Notes under the pieces: model-generated | Database searches by the model: none | Seen by the model: the letters and a program-made list of their open reading frames with translations, nothing else | What the model was told of the DNA's origin: nothing | In this document: in pieces, positions 47,566-56,460 of the stretch | How the letters are laid out: every line of letters begins with the position of its first letter | How positions within the stretch are numbered: the stretch's first letter is position 1 | Source of the DNA: Arthrobacter sp. U41 | Lineage (GTDB): Bacteria > Actinomycetota > Actinomycetes > Actinomycetales > Micrococcaceae | Assembly (NCBI RefSeq): GCF_007679325.1 | Contig: NZ_VEGI01000005.1 | Location: forward strand, 164,920 to 228,919 | Direction of reading: 5' to 3' | DNA length: 64,000 nucleotides | Position numbers and translations under genes: made by a program

Positions 47566-49287
47566 ATGATCCACCGCTGGAGCATCGCCCGACGGCTGTT
47601 TGTGGCCCATCTGCTGTTCATGCTGGCCCTGACCGCCATCGTCGGCACGGCCACGTTCGTTGACGCCCGCGACCAGGCCTATGACGAGGCCGGCCGGCGG
47701 ATGGCCGCCGTCGCGACCACCATGGCGGACAACCCGCTTGTACTGGACGCGGCCGGCGCCGCGAATCCCACGCCCCTCCTGCAGCCGTACGCCCTGAAGG
47801 TCATGGCGGACGCGGACGCGGACTTCATCACGATCATGGCGCCGGACCGCACCCGGTGGACCCATCCCAAGGACGAGGAACTCGGCAAGCCCTACATCGG
47901 GTCCATCGACGCCGCCCTGGACGGCCAGGTCTTCACGGAGATCACGGCCGGCACCCTGGGCCCCTCCGTCCGCACCATTGCCCCGGTCAAGGACGCGGAC
48001 GGCACGGTGCGGGCCCTCGTCGCGGCCGGGGTAACGGTCCGCACGGTGGACATCGCCGTCTCCGGCAGGCTGCCGGCGCTGCTGGCCATCGGGCTGGCCC
48101 TGCTTGCGGGCGGATCGGCGGCGTCCTGGCTGCTGGGACGGTACCTCCGGCAGGTCACCCGGGGCTGGGGTCCGGAGCAGCTCGCCCAGCTCTTCGCCTA
48201 TTACGAATCGGTCCTCCACTCGGTCCGCGAAGGCGTCATCCTGATCGATCCCAAGGGCAAGGTGGTGATGTACAACGACCAGGCCGCCGAACTGCTGGGC
48301 CTCGCTCCCCGCACGTCTGACGGCGGAGATCCGGCTGCCGGCCGCGACGGTACGGCGGCCGACGGCGGCCGGCAGGAGGCGCCGTCGCTCGCGGACCTCC
48401 CGCTGGCCCCCAGCCTCAGGGAGCTGTTCGAGTCGGGCCGGACCGCGCTCGACGAGATCCACCTGACGGGCTCGCGGATCCTCGTGGTGAACCAGGGACC
48501 CGCCGTCGGGCCCGGCTCCGCCGCCGGACGCACCGGCGCGGCCGTCTACGGGACCGTCGCCACGATCCGCGACCGCACGGAAATCGAGTCCCTCGGCAGC
48601 GAACTGGAGACCATGCGCACGCTCTCCGATGCCCTGCGCGCCCAGACCCACGAGCACGCCAACCGGCTGCATACGATCGTCTCCCTGATGGAACTGGGAC
48701 GGGGCACGGAAGCCCTGGACTTCGCCACCCAGGACCTTGAGCTCAGCCAGCGGCTGACCGATGACCTGGTGAGCTCCATCGAGGAGCCGGTGCTGGGCGC
48801 CCTCATCATGGGCAAGGCGGCCGAGGCCCACGAGCGGGGCGTCGAGTTGACCCTCAACACCGGCGGGAACGGGCACGGGCCCGCTCCAGTGACCGGGCTG
48901 GCGGTGCAGGACCTTGTGGCCATCCTGGGCAACCTCCTGGACAACGCGATCGACGCCGCGGCCGAGGCACCCGCGCCGCGACTCGTGGAGCTCACGGTGG
49001 AACCTGCCCCCGGCGCCCTGGAGATCACGGTGGAGGACAGCGGGCCGGGGATCGATCCGCAGGCCGTGGATGACATCTTCCGGCACGGCTTCAGCACCAA
49101 ATCTCCGGGACCGTTCGGGCGGGGCCTTGGCCTGGCACTGGTCCGCCAGGCGGTGCAGCGGCTCGGCGGTACCATGACAATCACCAGCCCGGCCGGAGCA
49201 CTGTTCCGGGTCACGCTGCCAACGTCGCCGGCGGGGTTAACGGCCGCACCACCGGCGACATCACTGACCACCGAGGGACAGCAATGA
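47566..49287 (+). CDS. CitA/DcuS-type sensor histidine kinase
   Basis: A 573-residue membrane sensor. TM1 (about 10-30), a periplasmic PAS-type sensor domain (about 35-165), TM2 (about 168-190), a cytoplasmic PAS domain, then the SpoB-like H-box ALRAQTHEHANRLHTIVS with phospho-accepting His362, and an ATPase domain with NLLDNAIDAA, DSGPGID and FGRGLGLALV. The C4-dicarboxylate/citrate family assignment follows from the H-box and layout. ATG 47566 follows GGAAGG; a GTG 6 nt earlier is possible. Its stop overlaps the response regulator start (ATGA). Confidence 0.92.
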   Translation: MIHRWSIARRLFVAHLLFMLALTAIVGTATFVDARDQAYDEAGRRMAAVATTMADNPLVLDAAGAANPTPLLQPYALKVMADADADFITIMAPDRTRWTHPKDEELGKPYIGSIDAALDGQVFTEITAGTLGPSVRTIAPVKDADGTVRALVAAGVTVRTVDIAVSGRLPALLAIGLALLAGGSAASWLLGRYLRQVTRGWGPEQLAQLFAYYESVLHSVREGVILIDPKGKVVMYNDQAAELLGLAPRTSDGGDPAAGRDGTAADGGRQEAPSLADLPLAPSLRELFESGRTALDEIHLTGSRILVVNQGPAVGPGSAAGRTGAAVYGTVATIRDRTEIESLGSELETMRTLSDALRAQTHEHANRLHTIVSLMELGRGTEALDFATQDLELSQRLTDDLVSSIEEPVLGALIMGKAAEAHERGVELTLNTGGNGHGPAPVTGLAVQDLVAILGNLLDNAIDAAAEAPAPRLVELTVEPAPGALEITVEDSGPGIDPQAVDDIFRHGFSTKSPGPFGRGLGLALVRQAVQRLGGTMTITSPAGALFRVTLPTSPAGLTAAPPATSLTTEGQQ

Positions 49288-49997
49288 GTGACATCCGTGT
49301 ACTCGTCGTCGAAGACGAGCCCATCGCCGCGGCAGCCCACGCCGCCTACATCGGCCGGCTGGAGGGATTCACGTTGGCCGGTTCGGCCCCCGACGGTCAG
49401 TCCGCGCTCCGGCTGATGACGGACTTCGCGGCGGCGGGCACGCCGGTGGAGCTGGTTCTGCTGGACATGAACCTGCCGGATCTGCACGGGCTGGACATCG
49501 CGCGGCGGATGCGGGCCGCCGGGCTGTTCGCGGACATCATCGCCATCACGGCCGTCCGGGAACTGAATATTGTCCGCAGCGCGGTGGCCACCGGGGTGGT
49601 CCAGTACCTGATCAAGCCGTTCACCTTCGCGACGTTCGCGGACAAGCTCGCCAGCTACCGGCTCTTCCGGGAGCAGCTGGCCTCCCCCGCCGCCGGCCAG
49701 GCCGGCCCCGGTGCGTCCCAGAGCGATGTGGACCAGGCCTTCGCGAGCCTGCGGGCGCCCTCCGAGCTGCCGCTGCCCAAGGGGCTGGCCGCGTCCACGC
49801 TGGATTCGGTGCAGGACTTCATGAAGCAACAGTCCGGGGCCGTATCTGCCAGCGAGGTCATGGATGCCCTGGGCATGTCCCGGGTCACCGCCCGGCGCTA
49901 CCTGGAATACCTCGCCGACGCCGGCACGGTGTCCCGGACGGCACGCTACGGCGCGCCCGGCCGGCCGGAGAACGAATACCGCTGGAGGCGAAACTAA
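49284..49997 (+). CDS. CitB/DctR-type response regulator
   Basis: A 237-residue regulator: receiver domain (about 1-125) with Glu10/Asp11 and phosphorylated Asp61 in LVLLDMNLPD, the LIKPFTF switch lysine, then a linker and a C-terminal helix-turn-helix (SASEVMDALGMSRVTARRYLEYL). This is the CitB/DcuR family partner of the preceding kinase and probably activates dctA. It is the last gene before the accessory island. Confidence 0.93.
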   Translation: MSDIRVLVVEDEPIAAAAHAAYIGRLEGFTLAGSAPDGQSALRLMTDFAAAGTPVELVLLDMNLPDLHGLDIARRMRAAGLFADIIAITAVRELNIVRSAVATGVVQYLIKPFTFATFADKLASYRLFREQLASPAAGQAGPGASQSDVDQAFASLRAPSELPLPKGLAASTLDSVQDFMKQQSGAVSASEVMDALGMSRVTARRYLEYLADAGTVSRTARYGAPGRPENEYRWRRN

Positions 49998-50052
49998 ACG
50001 GACGCACCTTCCTCGGTATCGACGGACACCGCCACATCAACTGCCTCTCATT

Positions 50053-50140
50053 TGCAGGACTCGCCTGCACAGCGTCCCGCGTGTTTCCAAAGGTTGTGCA
50101 GGGCAGTATTGAGCGTTGAATTTTCAGTACTTCCCTGCAC
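50053..50140. repeat. Inverted repeats with TGCAGG ends beside the resolvase gene
   Basis: TGCAGG-ACTCG-CCTGCA (50053-50069, perfect) and GTGCAGGGCAGTATTG / CAGTACTTCCCTGCAC (50096-50111 and 50125-50140, 14 of 16 positions complementary). Two such repeats just beyond the resolvase end could be recombination sub-sites or an island boundary. Confidence 0.45.
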
Positions 50141-50181
50141 GCTTCGCACCGCTCGCTCAGTGCTCCTGTGCACAATGACTC

Positions 50182-50781
50182 CTAGGGGCGCATGGCTTCG
50201 GCCGCCCTGCGTTGCCCGCGTTCAATTGCCCGGTTCACAGTGGAGCGACCGACGCTAAACAGCTCGGCCAGCTCTGCCTTGCTCTAGTGTCCTGCGGCGT
50301 GCAGTTCGAGGAGGTGGTTTTCCTGTTTGACGGTGAGTTTCGGCTGTTTCCCTCGTAGCCGGCCCTTGGCCTTGGCAACCTTCATTCCTTCACGGGTGCG
50401 CATGCGGATGAGGTCGGCTTCGAACTCGGAGATCATCGCCAACACGTTGAACAGCAGCTTGCCCATCGGGTCAACTGGGTCATGGACGGAGCCCCCAATG
50501 CTGAGTTTTGATTCCGCGGTTAGCGAGGTTATCTGCAATTCGTGGGCATCCCGGACGGAACGGGCCAAACGGTCCAGTTTCGTGACGACGAACGTATCTC
50601 CCGCCCGGCACGCGGCCAGGGCTTCGCGAAGTCCGGCGCGGTTCTTATTTGTGCCAGTAAAGCCGTGGTCAACATAACTTCGATCGAGCTCAACGCCGAG
50701 GGCAGCCAGGGCATCCCGCTGCGCAGTGAGGTCTTGCGTCTCGGTGGACACTCGCGCGTAGCCGACCAGTATTTCAGACAT
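50182..50781 (-). pseudogene. Serine recombinase (resolvase/invertase) with internal amber codon
   Basis: The first 165 codons encode a resolvase catalytic domain: GYARVST with nucleophile Ser12, TKLDRLARSV, and the FNVLAMISEFEADLIRMRTREGM helix (cited as SEFEADLIRMRTREG). A TAG at 50284-50286 then interrupts the frame. The same frame continues for 33 codons with SKAELAELFSVGRSTVNRAI, a perfect DNA-binding helix-turn-helix, and ends at TAG 50182-50184. The intact protein would be 199 residues, normal for the family. The stop thus separates catalysis from DNA binding. Without suppression it should be non-functional. No transposase is adjacent. Confidence 0.85.
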
Positions 50782-51015
50782 GGAAAAAGTGTGTCATATC
50801 ATGCCCCGTCACCGGTCGCTTCACCGGACAGGTCTTACGGGACGCCGATGGACCGCAGCTCGCAATGGTGCAGTTCAGCGGTGTGTGCGACCGGTGGAGA
50901 ACCGGCTAACGGGCCAGCCGCTGATGTCGTTAACCGGCCGGCTAGCGTTGGCGCTGGTTCATCGGGTTGTCCCTGGTTGGGCCATCGACGCGTCGTGGAG
51001 GTTTGCTACTCAGCG

Positions 51016-51767
51016 CTACTTGGCGGCCGACTTCATGCTGAGTTCGTCAGCCTCTTCCTCCGTAACGATTCCGACGAGCTCGGCAATCTTCACGACGATG
51101 TCTTCCATGGGCTCTTCGGCCGTGCTGAATCCACCACGCGACGCGAGTGTCGGGGTGACCTGGTCGAGCTCCTCGAACGTTACCCCGTGCATGACTGGTA
51201 CTAAGAGGCTCCGGCGCAGCAGAGCGCTGAGCTCGTTGCTCGCAATGCTGCGGTCTGTACGCAGCTTGTCGAGCATGGCGGGCGTCACCAGCACGATCCC
51301 CATGCGCGAACTCACCAATCCACGGTCGATGGCTACTCGCATGTCCGTGCCAGGTCTCAGGCTCACTTCACTGAACCACACAGACACGTTTTCTCCGAGA
51401 AGCAACTCGTAAACGTCATTCGCGGCTGCTTGACGGTCGGGCCAGGCATGACAGAGGAACACGTCATTCGCCTGAGTCCGTAAGACCGTCGCGGCGCGGA
51501 CAGACTCTAGATCGCGCACCTGCTGCTCCGTGTACGAGGCAGTCGACCCGCTGGGCTGCCAAGTCGGGCGGGCGACACCACGTCCCCGCCCCCGCTACTG
51601 CCCGACAGGCTCCCGCTCCTACGCACAGGCGCGGCCGGTGTGGGGTAGGAGGGGTACGACCGAGACGGCGAGTATGACGAACGCCCATAGCCGGACGAGC
51701 ATGCAGGGCAGTTAGCCCGACCGCTTGCAGTGCGGTGGCCATCTCTTGGAGCTGTGCATTGAGCCAT
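51016..51767 (-). pseudogene. TIR-domain protein with zinc-ribbon-like N-terminus, frameshifted
   Basis: The 3' part (51016-51597) encodes a complete TIR domain: NDVFLCHAWPDRQAAANDVY, VWFSEVSLRPG with the putative catalytic Glu, and GIVLVTPAML. The 5' part, in another frame from ATG 51765-51767, encodes a Cys-rich segment (CTAPRDGHRTASGRANCPAC) and a Ser/Tyr/Pro linker. The frames join if one G is added in the GGGGGCGGGG tract at 51584-51593, giving ...SSGGGGRGVARPTWQPS... and a 250-residue protein. TIR domains cleave NAD+ in many bacterial defence systems; no Thoeris or Cap partner is adjacent. The TIR part alone could start at GTG 51517-51519. Confidence 0.8.
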
Positions 51768-51959
51768 GCGCTGATGGTACTGCAGACCTACGACACCGAG
51801 TGCAGCAATCGCCCCGTCGGTGCCCGCAAGCCGATCGGGTTGCGGGTGCGCCGGCGTGCAGCTGAGCAGCCCGTTGGCTGTGCTTCAGTGCGCGCGGCGA
51901 TCCCGTCCCCCGTAGAGTTGGGCACCAGCCTGTAGCAGACACTCGCTTCAAGGAGACTC

Positions 51960-52505
51960 ATGCCAGAGAGCCCTCGCGTCGAACGACTCGAAGTAAGCGT
52001 CGGAGGGCTTTCCCGACGCCAACTCATAGACAGCCTGAGTTCGCGTGGCATCCTGGTCAACGGTCACGCGGAAACCCTGATCGAGGACGTCATCTTCGAC
52101 GACCAGGCATCTCGTCCTGTGGTGGTCACGGAGCGGACGGTCGCCGAACTAGGGCTTCCCAGTGGGGCGACGCTTACTCAGATCTTCGAGGTTGCACAGC
52201 AACAGGGCTTGTTCCTGTGCCCAGTGGATACTGCACCCTATTTGCGCATGGCTCTGAACCAGCAGGTCGCGTCTCGCGACACAGTGATGTCTTCGGGTGG
52301 CGCACCCGATGGCGGCCTCACAGTGGCCGCCGAAGCGCTTAGCAAGGACGACGAGTATCCGAAAGGCTTCTATCTTCGCGTGGTAGACGGTCAAGCGTGG
52401 CTGCGCGGCTACCGATGCGACGACGAGCACACTTGGTCCCCCGATGACCGGTTCATCTTTCAGCTTCCGCCGCCGCCCGCTCTAACTCAGCCCGGTGCCG
52501 TATGA
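51960..52505 (+). CDS. Hypothetical protein, 181 residues
   Basis: A soluble acidic protein with no signal or membrane segment. A strong AAGGAGA precedes the ATG. The central part (SGATLTQIFEVAQQQGLFLCP, cited in pieces) and the C-terminal FYLRVVDGQAWLRGYRCDD block look well ordered, with Trp/Tyr/Asp residues suggesting a small globular domain. I do not recognise the family. It is divergent from the TIR gene and overlaps the GNAT gene by 4 nt, so the two are an operon. Confidence 0.78.
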   Translation: MPESPRVERLEVSVGGLSRRQLIDSLSSRGILVNGHAETLIEDVIFDDQASRPVVVTERTVAELGLPSGATLTQIFEVAQQQGLFLCPVDTAPYLRMALNQQVASRDTVMSSGGAPDGGLTVAAEALSKDDEYPKGFYLRVVDGQAWLRGYRCDDEHTWSPDDRFIFQLPPPPALTQPGAV

Positions 52506-53053
52506 CTGAGCATTTACCGTCCTGGCCGACCACACCACCGACCCACGATTCAGTCGTTTTGCGCGAGTTCACTGACGACGACGTACATCTGGCCTTCGAG
52601 CTTGGGGACGATCCTTACATCCCTCTCATTGGTAGCCTTCCCGCACTCCCAACAAAACAGCAGGCCCTGGAGTGGATCCACCGGCAGCGCGGCCGGTTCA
52701 CCGAAGGAAAAGGGCTGTCCTTCGCCATCGCCGATGCCGAGTCGTACAACGCCGTCGGTGCCATCGGACTGTGGCTTCAGAATATGCCGGCCGGCCGCGC
52801 GACGATCGGCTACTCGGTTGCCCCCGCGCACCGCGGCCGCGGGATCGCCAGCAGCGCGTTGAAGGCACTGACCGCGTTCACTTGGACCATCCCCACTCTG
52901 CACCGGATCGAGCTGTACATCGAGCCGTGGAACAGCAACTCAAGCCGTGTTGCCGAGGCGTCTGGTTTCCAGCGTGAGGGCCTGCTCCGCAGCCACCAGG
53001 AGATTGGTGGCACCCGGCGCGACATGCTGCTCTACGCGACAACGCGACCTTGA
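52502..53053 (+). CDS. GNAT N-acetyltransferase (RimJ/RimL type)
   Basis: A 183-residue acetyl-CoA-dependent acetyltransferase. The acetyl-CoA loop is APAHRGRGIASSAL, followed by LHRIELYIEPWNSNSSRVAEASGF, the usual RimJ/L ending (cited as ELYIEPWNSNSSRVAEASGF). Substrate unknown. Start overlaps the preceding stop (ATGA). One of five GNAT genes in this island. Confidence 0.88.
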   Translation: MTEHLPSWPTTPPTHDSVVLREFTDDDVHLAFELGDDPYIPLIGSLPALPTKQQALEWIHRQRGRFTEGKGLSFAIADAESYNAVGAIGLWLQNMPAGRATIGYSVAPAHRGRGIASSALKALTAFTWTIPTLHRIELYIEPWNSNSSRVAEASGFQREGLLRSHQEIGGTRRDMLLYATTRP

Positions 53054-53141
53054 CCGCATCTTGGCTGTTGGTGTTCGTTTCTGCTCAGCCGGAGTGTCGC
53101 AGCAGAGTCCGCTTCGTAATCGTGAGGCGTCCCGCAGAGGG

Positions 53142-53678
53142 TTAGCGGACAGGTAGTTCCGCGCGGATAGCGTCGGCGATTCGGGAAACTACATCCTCCG
53201 CCGCTAGTCGAGACGTGTCGATGACGAGGTCAGCTTCTTTGATCATCCATTTCCGGGCTGCTGCATACTTTTCGAGGTGATCCAGTCTCCATTGTCTGCC
53301 GGACAACTCGACCTGGTCGTTCTCAATTCGATTTCGGAGGGTAGCCTCGTCCGCGTCCAGCACTATGTGGACCACTTGATCGTCCAGTTCACTGAAACTC
53401 GCTTTCAGTTCTGCCCAATAGTCCTGCCGCAACACGGTCTGGACCGCCACCAGGTGTTGTCCGGTATGCCGACGAATTTCGAAAGCTGTAGCTGGAACCA
53501 GAGCCCGCCAGGCCGGCAGATCCTGAAAATCGCTGAAGGCTTGGTCCTTCAGACTGTGCATAAGCATGTAGCCGACAGCTTCGGGGTCAAACAGCCGCAG
53601 ACCAGGCTGCGTTTCCACCAGTGCCTGGCCGGCAGTTGTTTTTCCCACCCCGAAGGTTCCGTTGATCCAAATCATCAT
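53142..53678 (-). CDS. TmrB-like P-loop ATP/GTP-binding protein
   Basis: A 178-residue P-loop protein: MIWINGTFGVGKTTAGQAL at the very N-terminus, a DPEAVGYML stretch, and a C-terminal LVIDTSRL. The pattern is that of TmrB, the Bacillus tunicamycin-resistance ATP-binding protein, and of small nucleoside-kinase-like proteins. ATG 53676-53678 is chosen because the P-loop begins at residue 5; the extended reading adds unrelated residues. Role in resistance is inference. Confidence 0.75.
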   Translation of the reverse strand: MMIWINGTFGVGKTTAGQALVETQPGLRLFDPEAVGYMLMHSLKDQAFSDFQDLPAWRALVPATAFEIRRHTGQHLVAVQTVLRQDYWAELKASFSELDDQVVHIVLDADEATLRNRIENDQVELSGRQWRLDHLEKYAAARKWMIKEADLVIDTSRLAAEDVVSRIADAIRAELPVR

Positions 53679-53846
53679 GTCGCCGACGATATCTTCACCC
53701 ACACGAGATCGGCGGGTGACAAAGCTCGTGTCCGAGAATAGATGGTTAGGGCGCCCGTTCAGGGTTCCCCCTACGCACATGTAGTGGGTCGTGCAGACGA
53801 GTGTGGACATTCCCAACCCACAATGCGTCCCCGGTCCCGGAGAGTC

Positions 53847-54338
53847 TCAGTTTTGCTGTTCGCGACTTTTCCTCATTGATATTACTTCCCACGTCTGGCC
53901 ACCCACTGGGGTACGCATGACAACGTCACGTCCCTGAAAGCCAAGCGACTCGTAGAGTCTCCGCGCAGGCCCGTTTTGGGCGTACACGCCCAAAGTCAGT
54001 TCGGATACTGACTTGGCCGCGAAGGCTGCGGCCGCTAACCGCTCCATCAGCTGCCGCCCCAACCCCTCTCCCCGCCGACCTGGATCGACAATGACAAAGC
54101 CCAGGCGGCACGCACGCGCATCATCGAGGAGAAGGGAACCGTGACCGACAATCGCCCCGCTGCTTTCGTCAATCGCCGTCCAGTACTGGCGGTTGACATT
54201 GGTCAGGTACCTTTCCAATTGGGGTCGGTCCAGCGGCCACGAGAACGTAGGTCCTGACCACATCACCATGGATGCCTCGTCTGGAATCCAGCTCAGGAAG
54301 ACATCCAGGTCTGCGACTGCCGTGGGCTTTAGCAACAT
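53847..54338 (-). CDS. GNAT N-acetyltransferase
   Basis: 163 residues with the GNAT core GFVIVDPGRRGEGLGRQLM (acetyl-CoA loop) and GVYAQNGPARRLYESLGF. Substrate unknown. It lies 22 nt downstream of another GNAT gene on the same strand, and the two share little beyond the fold. Confidence 0.88.
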   Translation of the reverse strand: MLLKPTAVADLDVFLSWIPDEASMVMWSGPTFSWPLDRPQLERYLTNVNRQYWTAIDESSGAIVGHGSLLLDDARACRLGFVIVDPGRRGEGLGRQLMERLAAAAFAAKSVSELTLGVYAQNGPARRLYESLGFQGRDVVMRTPVGGQTWEVISMRKSREQQN

Positions 54339-54360
54339 TCCTGCATTCTAGGCATGGGCG

Positions 54361-54870
54361 CTATCGGACCATGATTGTGTAGCGTCCTACTTTCCCTCGG
54401 CTCGTCGTGACGACCCCGTCAAGAACTCCGCCGCAGCGTTCTATGGTCTTCACCGAGGGGACGTTATCCACAAAGCAGGACAGCAGAACTCGATTCATAC
54501 CGCGGGCCTTGGCCACGCCGAGCATGTCACGGAGTGCCTTAGCGGCAAGCCCGCGTCCTCTGGCGGACGGCCGGAGTCCGTAGCCTACGTGTCCCAAGAC
54601 GTCCAGGTCCCGGGCTGATTCGTGACGCAGAGCGATTCCCCCGAGTACTTCGCCGTCCTCGAAGATCCAACGGAAGGTGGCCCCGTCGTCTCCAGCTGAC
54701 GACTCCTTGGCGGAGAGCCGATCGACGAACGCGCGGAATCCCTCTGAAGAACGAACATCGTCGGTGTCCAGCAGGCCGAAACCATCCTCGTGGAGGCCGT
54801 CGCCCCATTCCTCGTGCGCTTCTCGCCACGCCGCATACAGGCCAACCGAAGGGCGGACGAGCAGAGACAT
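54361..54870 (-). CDS. GNAT N-acetyltransferase
   Basis: 169 residues. The acetyl-CoA loop is YGLRPSARGRGLAAKAL and the C-terminal SCFVDNVPSVKTIERCGG is typical of the YkkB/RimJ-like group. Likely co-transcribed with the next GNAT gene (22 nt apart). Substrate unknown. Confidence 0.88.
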   Translation of the reverse strand: MSLLVRPSVGLYAAWREAHEEWGDGLHEDGFGLLDTDDVRSSEGFRAFVDRLSAKESSAGDDGATFRWIFEDGEVLGGIALRHESARDLDVLGHVGYGLRPSARGRGLAAKALRDMLGVAKARGMNRVLLSCFVDNVPSVKTIERCGGVLDGVVTTSRGKVGRYTIMVR

Positions 54871-54949
54871 AGTCTAACGCTACCGTCCACGAGCGCCCCG
54901 TAGAGGGATCGGCTAACGAAAACCCAGAGCCAAGGGCTATGTTTGCCCG

Positions 54950-55186
54950 ATGAAGAGCGGCGCGGAGAGGCCTCAAGAAAGACGATTCAAAATTGTCGGG
55001 ATAATCGGAGTCGTTCTCATCCCGTTTATCGGTGCTCTCGTCAGCATCGCAACTGGTTGGTCTCCTTGGATAACGTATGGAATCCCTTTACTTGTCTTAT
55101 TCCTGGTTACTCTCCTGCTGGCACGCGCTGTGCGGCGCGAGGGAGGCAGATCCGCAAACGCAGAGTCGGGGAATAGCCCAGAATGA
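54950..55186 (+). CDS. Small membrane protein
   Basis: 78 residues with two predicted helices (about 15-35 and 40-60) and charged ends. No family recognised. No strong ribosome-binding site; support rests on the clean hydrophobic pattern and length. Confidence 0.55.
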   Translation: MKSGAERPQERRFKIVGIIGVVLIPFIGALVSIATGWSPWITYGIPLLVLFLVTLLLARAVRREGGRSANAESGNSPE

Positions 55187-55273
55187 GACCGTTGAGCGCG
55201 TTCCCCAACTGGATCTCAATGCGGGACGATGATCGGTCTAGGATTCAGCTAGGCAGCATGAGGGGGTGCTGTT

Positions 55274-56062
55274 ATGGCGGAAGGAACGGCGTTCGTGCGG
55301 GTGATTCGTAATGCGAAGCGGGTGTCTGTCGTTGGTGGTGGGGTTTTAGTCATTGCGGGTGGCCTTGGCCTGTGGCGAACTGCGGTGCTGTTGAACGAGC
55401 CTGAACCGGGCAGAGTCGCAGCATTGACTGGAATGCTTGCTGTCGTGGCCTTTATCCGAGGTTTCGTCATTCTGTTTTGGGACCGCCGATCAACCCCCAG
55501 TGCTCTGATGCGGCCGCAGGCGGCAGATGCCCTTGTAGCGATTTTGCCTGTAATCGTGGTCGTGTCTTTCGTCGTGGCTCTCCGGGAAATCGGAGATCCC
55601 GCCAGTCCCGCCCTGTGGTTGTTTATCCTGGTTCTTGCCTCGGCGACCATTTCAGTGAGGCCGGCAAAAACTGCTTCGCTCTTAGAGATTCCGCCGCTTC
55701 GCTCGATGAAGTTGTTGGACTGGGTGCGAATCCAGAGCTTCGGTACAGGAACTCTTTTCATTGCAGTCTGGTTTTCGGTGCTGTACTTAACTTCCCCACT
55801 AAGTGTGGATACTTGGACGCCAAGGGTTATCACGACCGCACTCGTTCAAGCCGGGGTAAGCATCTGGCGGATGCTGGAACAACACCACGTGGGCAAGACA
55901 GGGCCGCGTCTAACTGGCATGCAGATCATCTGGTTGCGAGCCATCCACGTAAATCAAGGACACGCCGCTGCCGTTAGGGAACTACGAATGATGCAACCCA
56001 GGATCGGAACAGCCCACGCCGAGAGGGTCATTGAAAACCTTTACCGGTCTGAGGAGAAATAG
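55274..56062 (+). CDS. Membrane protein, unknown
   Basis: 262 residues. Hydrophobic segments at about 18-38, 50-65, 85-100, 108-122 and 155-172, then a soluble C-terminal domain (about 190-262) rich in His, Arg and Gln. The ATG follows GGGGGTG. No family recognised. GC content is well below that of the core genome, in line with the island. Confidence 0.7.
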   Translation: MAEGTAFVRVIRNAKRVSVVGGGVLVIAGGLGLWRTAVLLNEPEPGRVAALTGMLAVVAFIRGFVILFWDRRSTPSALMRPQAADALVAILPVIVVVSFVVALREIGDPASPALWLFILVLASATISVRPAKTASLLEIPPLRSMKLLDWVRIQSFGTGTLFIAVWFSVLYLTSPLSVDTWTPRVITTALVQAGVSIWRMLEQHHVGKTGPRLTGMQIIWLRAIHVNQGHAAAVRELRMMQPRIGTAHAERVIENLYRSEEK

Positions 56063-56097
56063 TGGATGCAGCGTAGCTGATCCAGGCAGCAACAGTA

Positions 56098-56400
56098 GTG
56101 AACCTGTGCCTCCCGCCATCCGTTTCGGCACTGGCAACTGTATGGTGCTTCTTTCGGGCACTATTGGCACTTGTTAAGGCTCACCGCCAGAGGATCAATC
56201 GAAACGTCGTTCTGAAAGAGATGACCGCCCAGATGCTTGTCTCAGGGGCCACAACGGCGTGGTCTCGCCTCTACAAGGAGGGTCGCGGAATCTCGCCGGA
56301 GCACTTCACGTTCGCTGACGTCGGCTCCATTAAAGCTATGGGGTTCTTCTATATGGTGATCGGGGTTTTCTGGTTCGGTGGCTCCCTCTTCGCCCGGTGA
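56098..56400 (+). CDS. Hypothetical protein with C-terminal membrane segment
   Basis: 100 residues from a GTG with no clear ribosome-binding site. A charged middle (HRQRINRNVVLKE) and a C-terminal hydrophobic helix (about 80-97). It lies 35 nt after the preceding membrane gene and may be co-transcribed. Could be spurious. Confidence 0.4.
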   Translation: MNLCLPPSVSALATVWCFFRALLALVKAHRQRINRNVVLKEMTAQMLVSGATTAWSRLYKEGRGISPEHFTFADVGSIKAMGFFYMVIGVFWFGGSLFAR

Positions 56401-56460
56401 TGGAGAGTTTCGCTCAACTATGCCCGCGGGCGGATCCTCTACCGGACCCGACGAGGGTGG

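Noticed and set aside
51016..53053. A Thoeris or CBASS-type TIR defence system
   Set aside because: No ThsA, cyclase or SAVED/effector partner gene is adjacent; the neighbours are an unknown protein and a GNAT.
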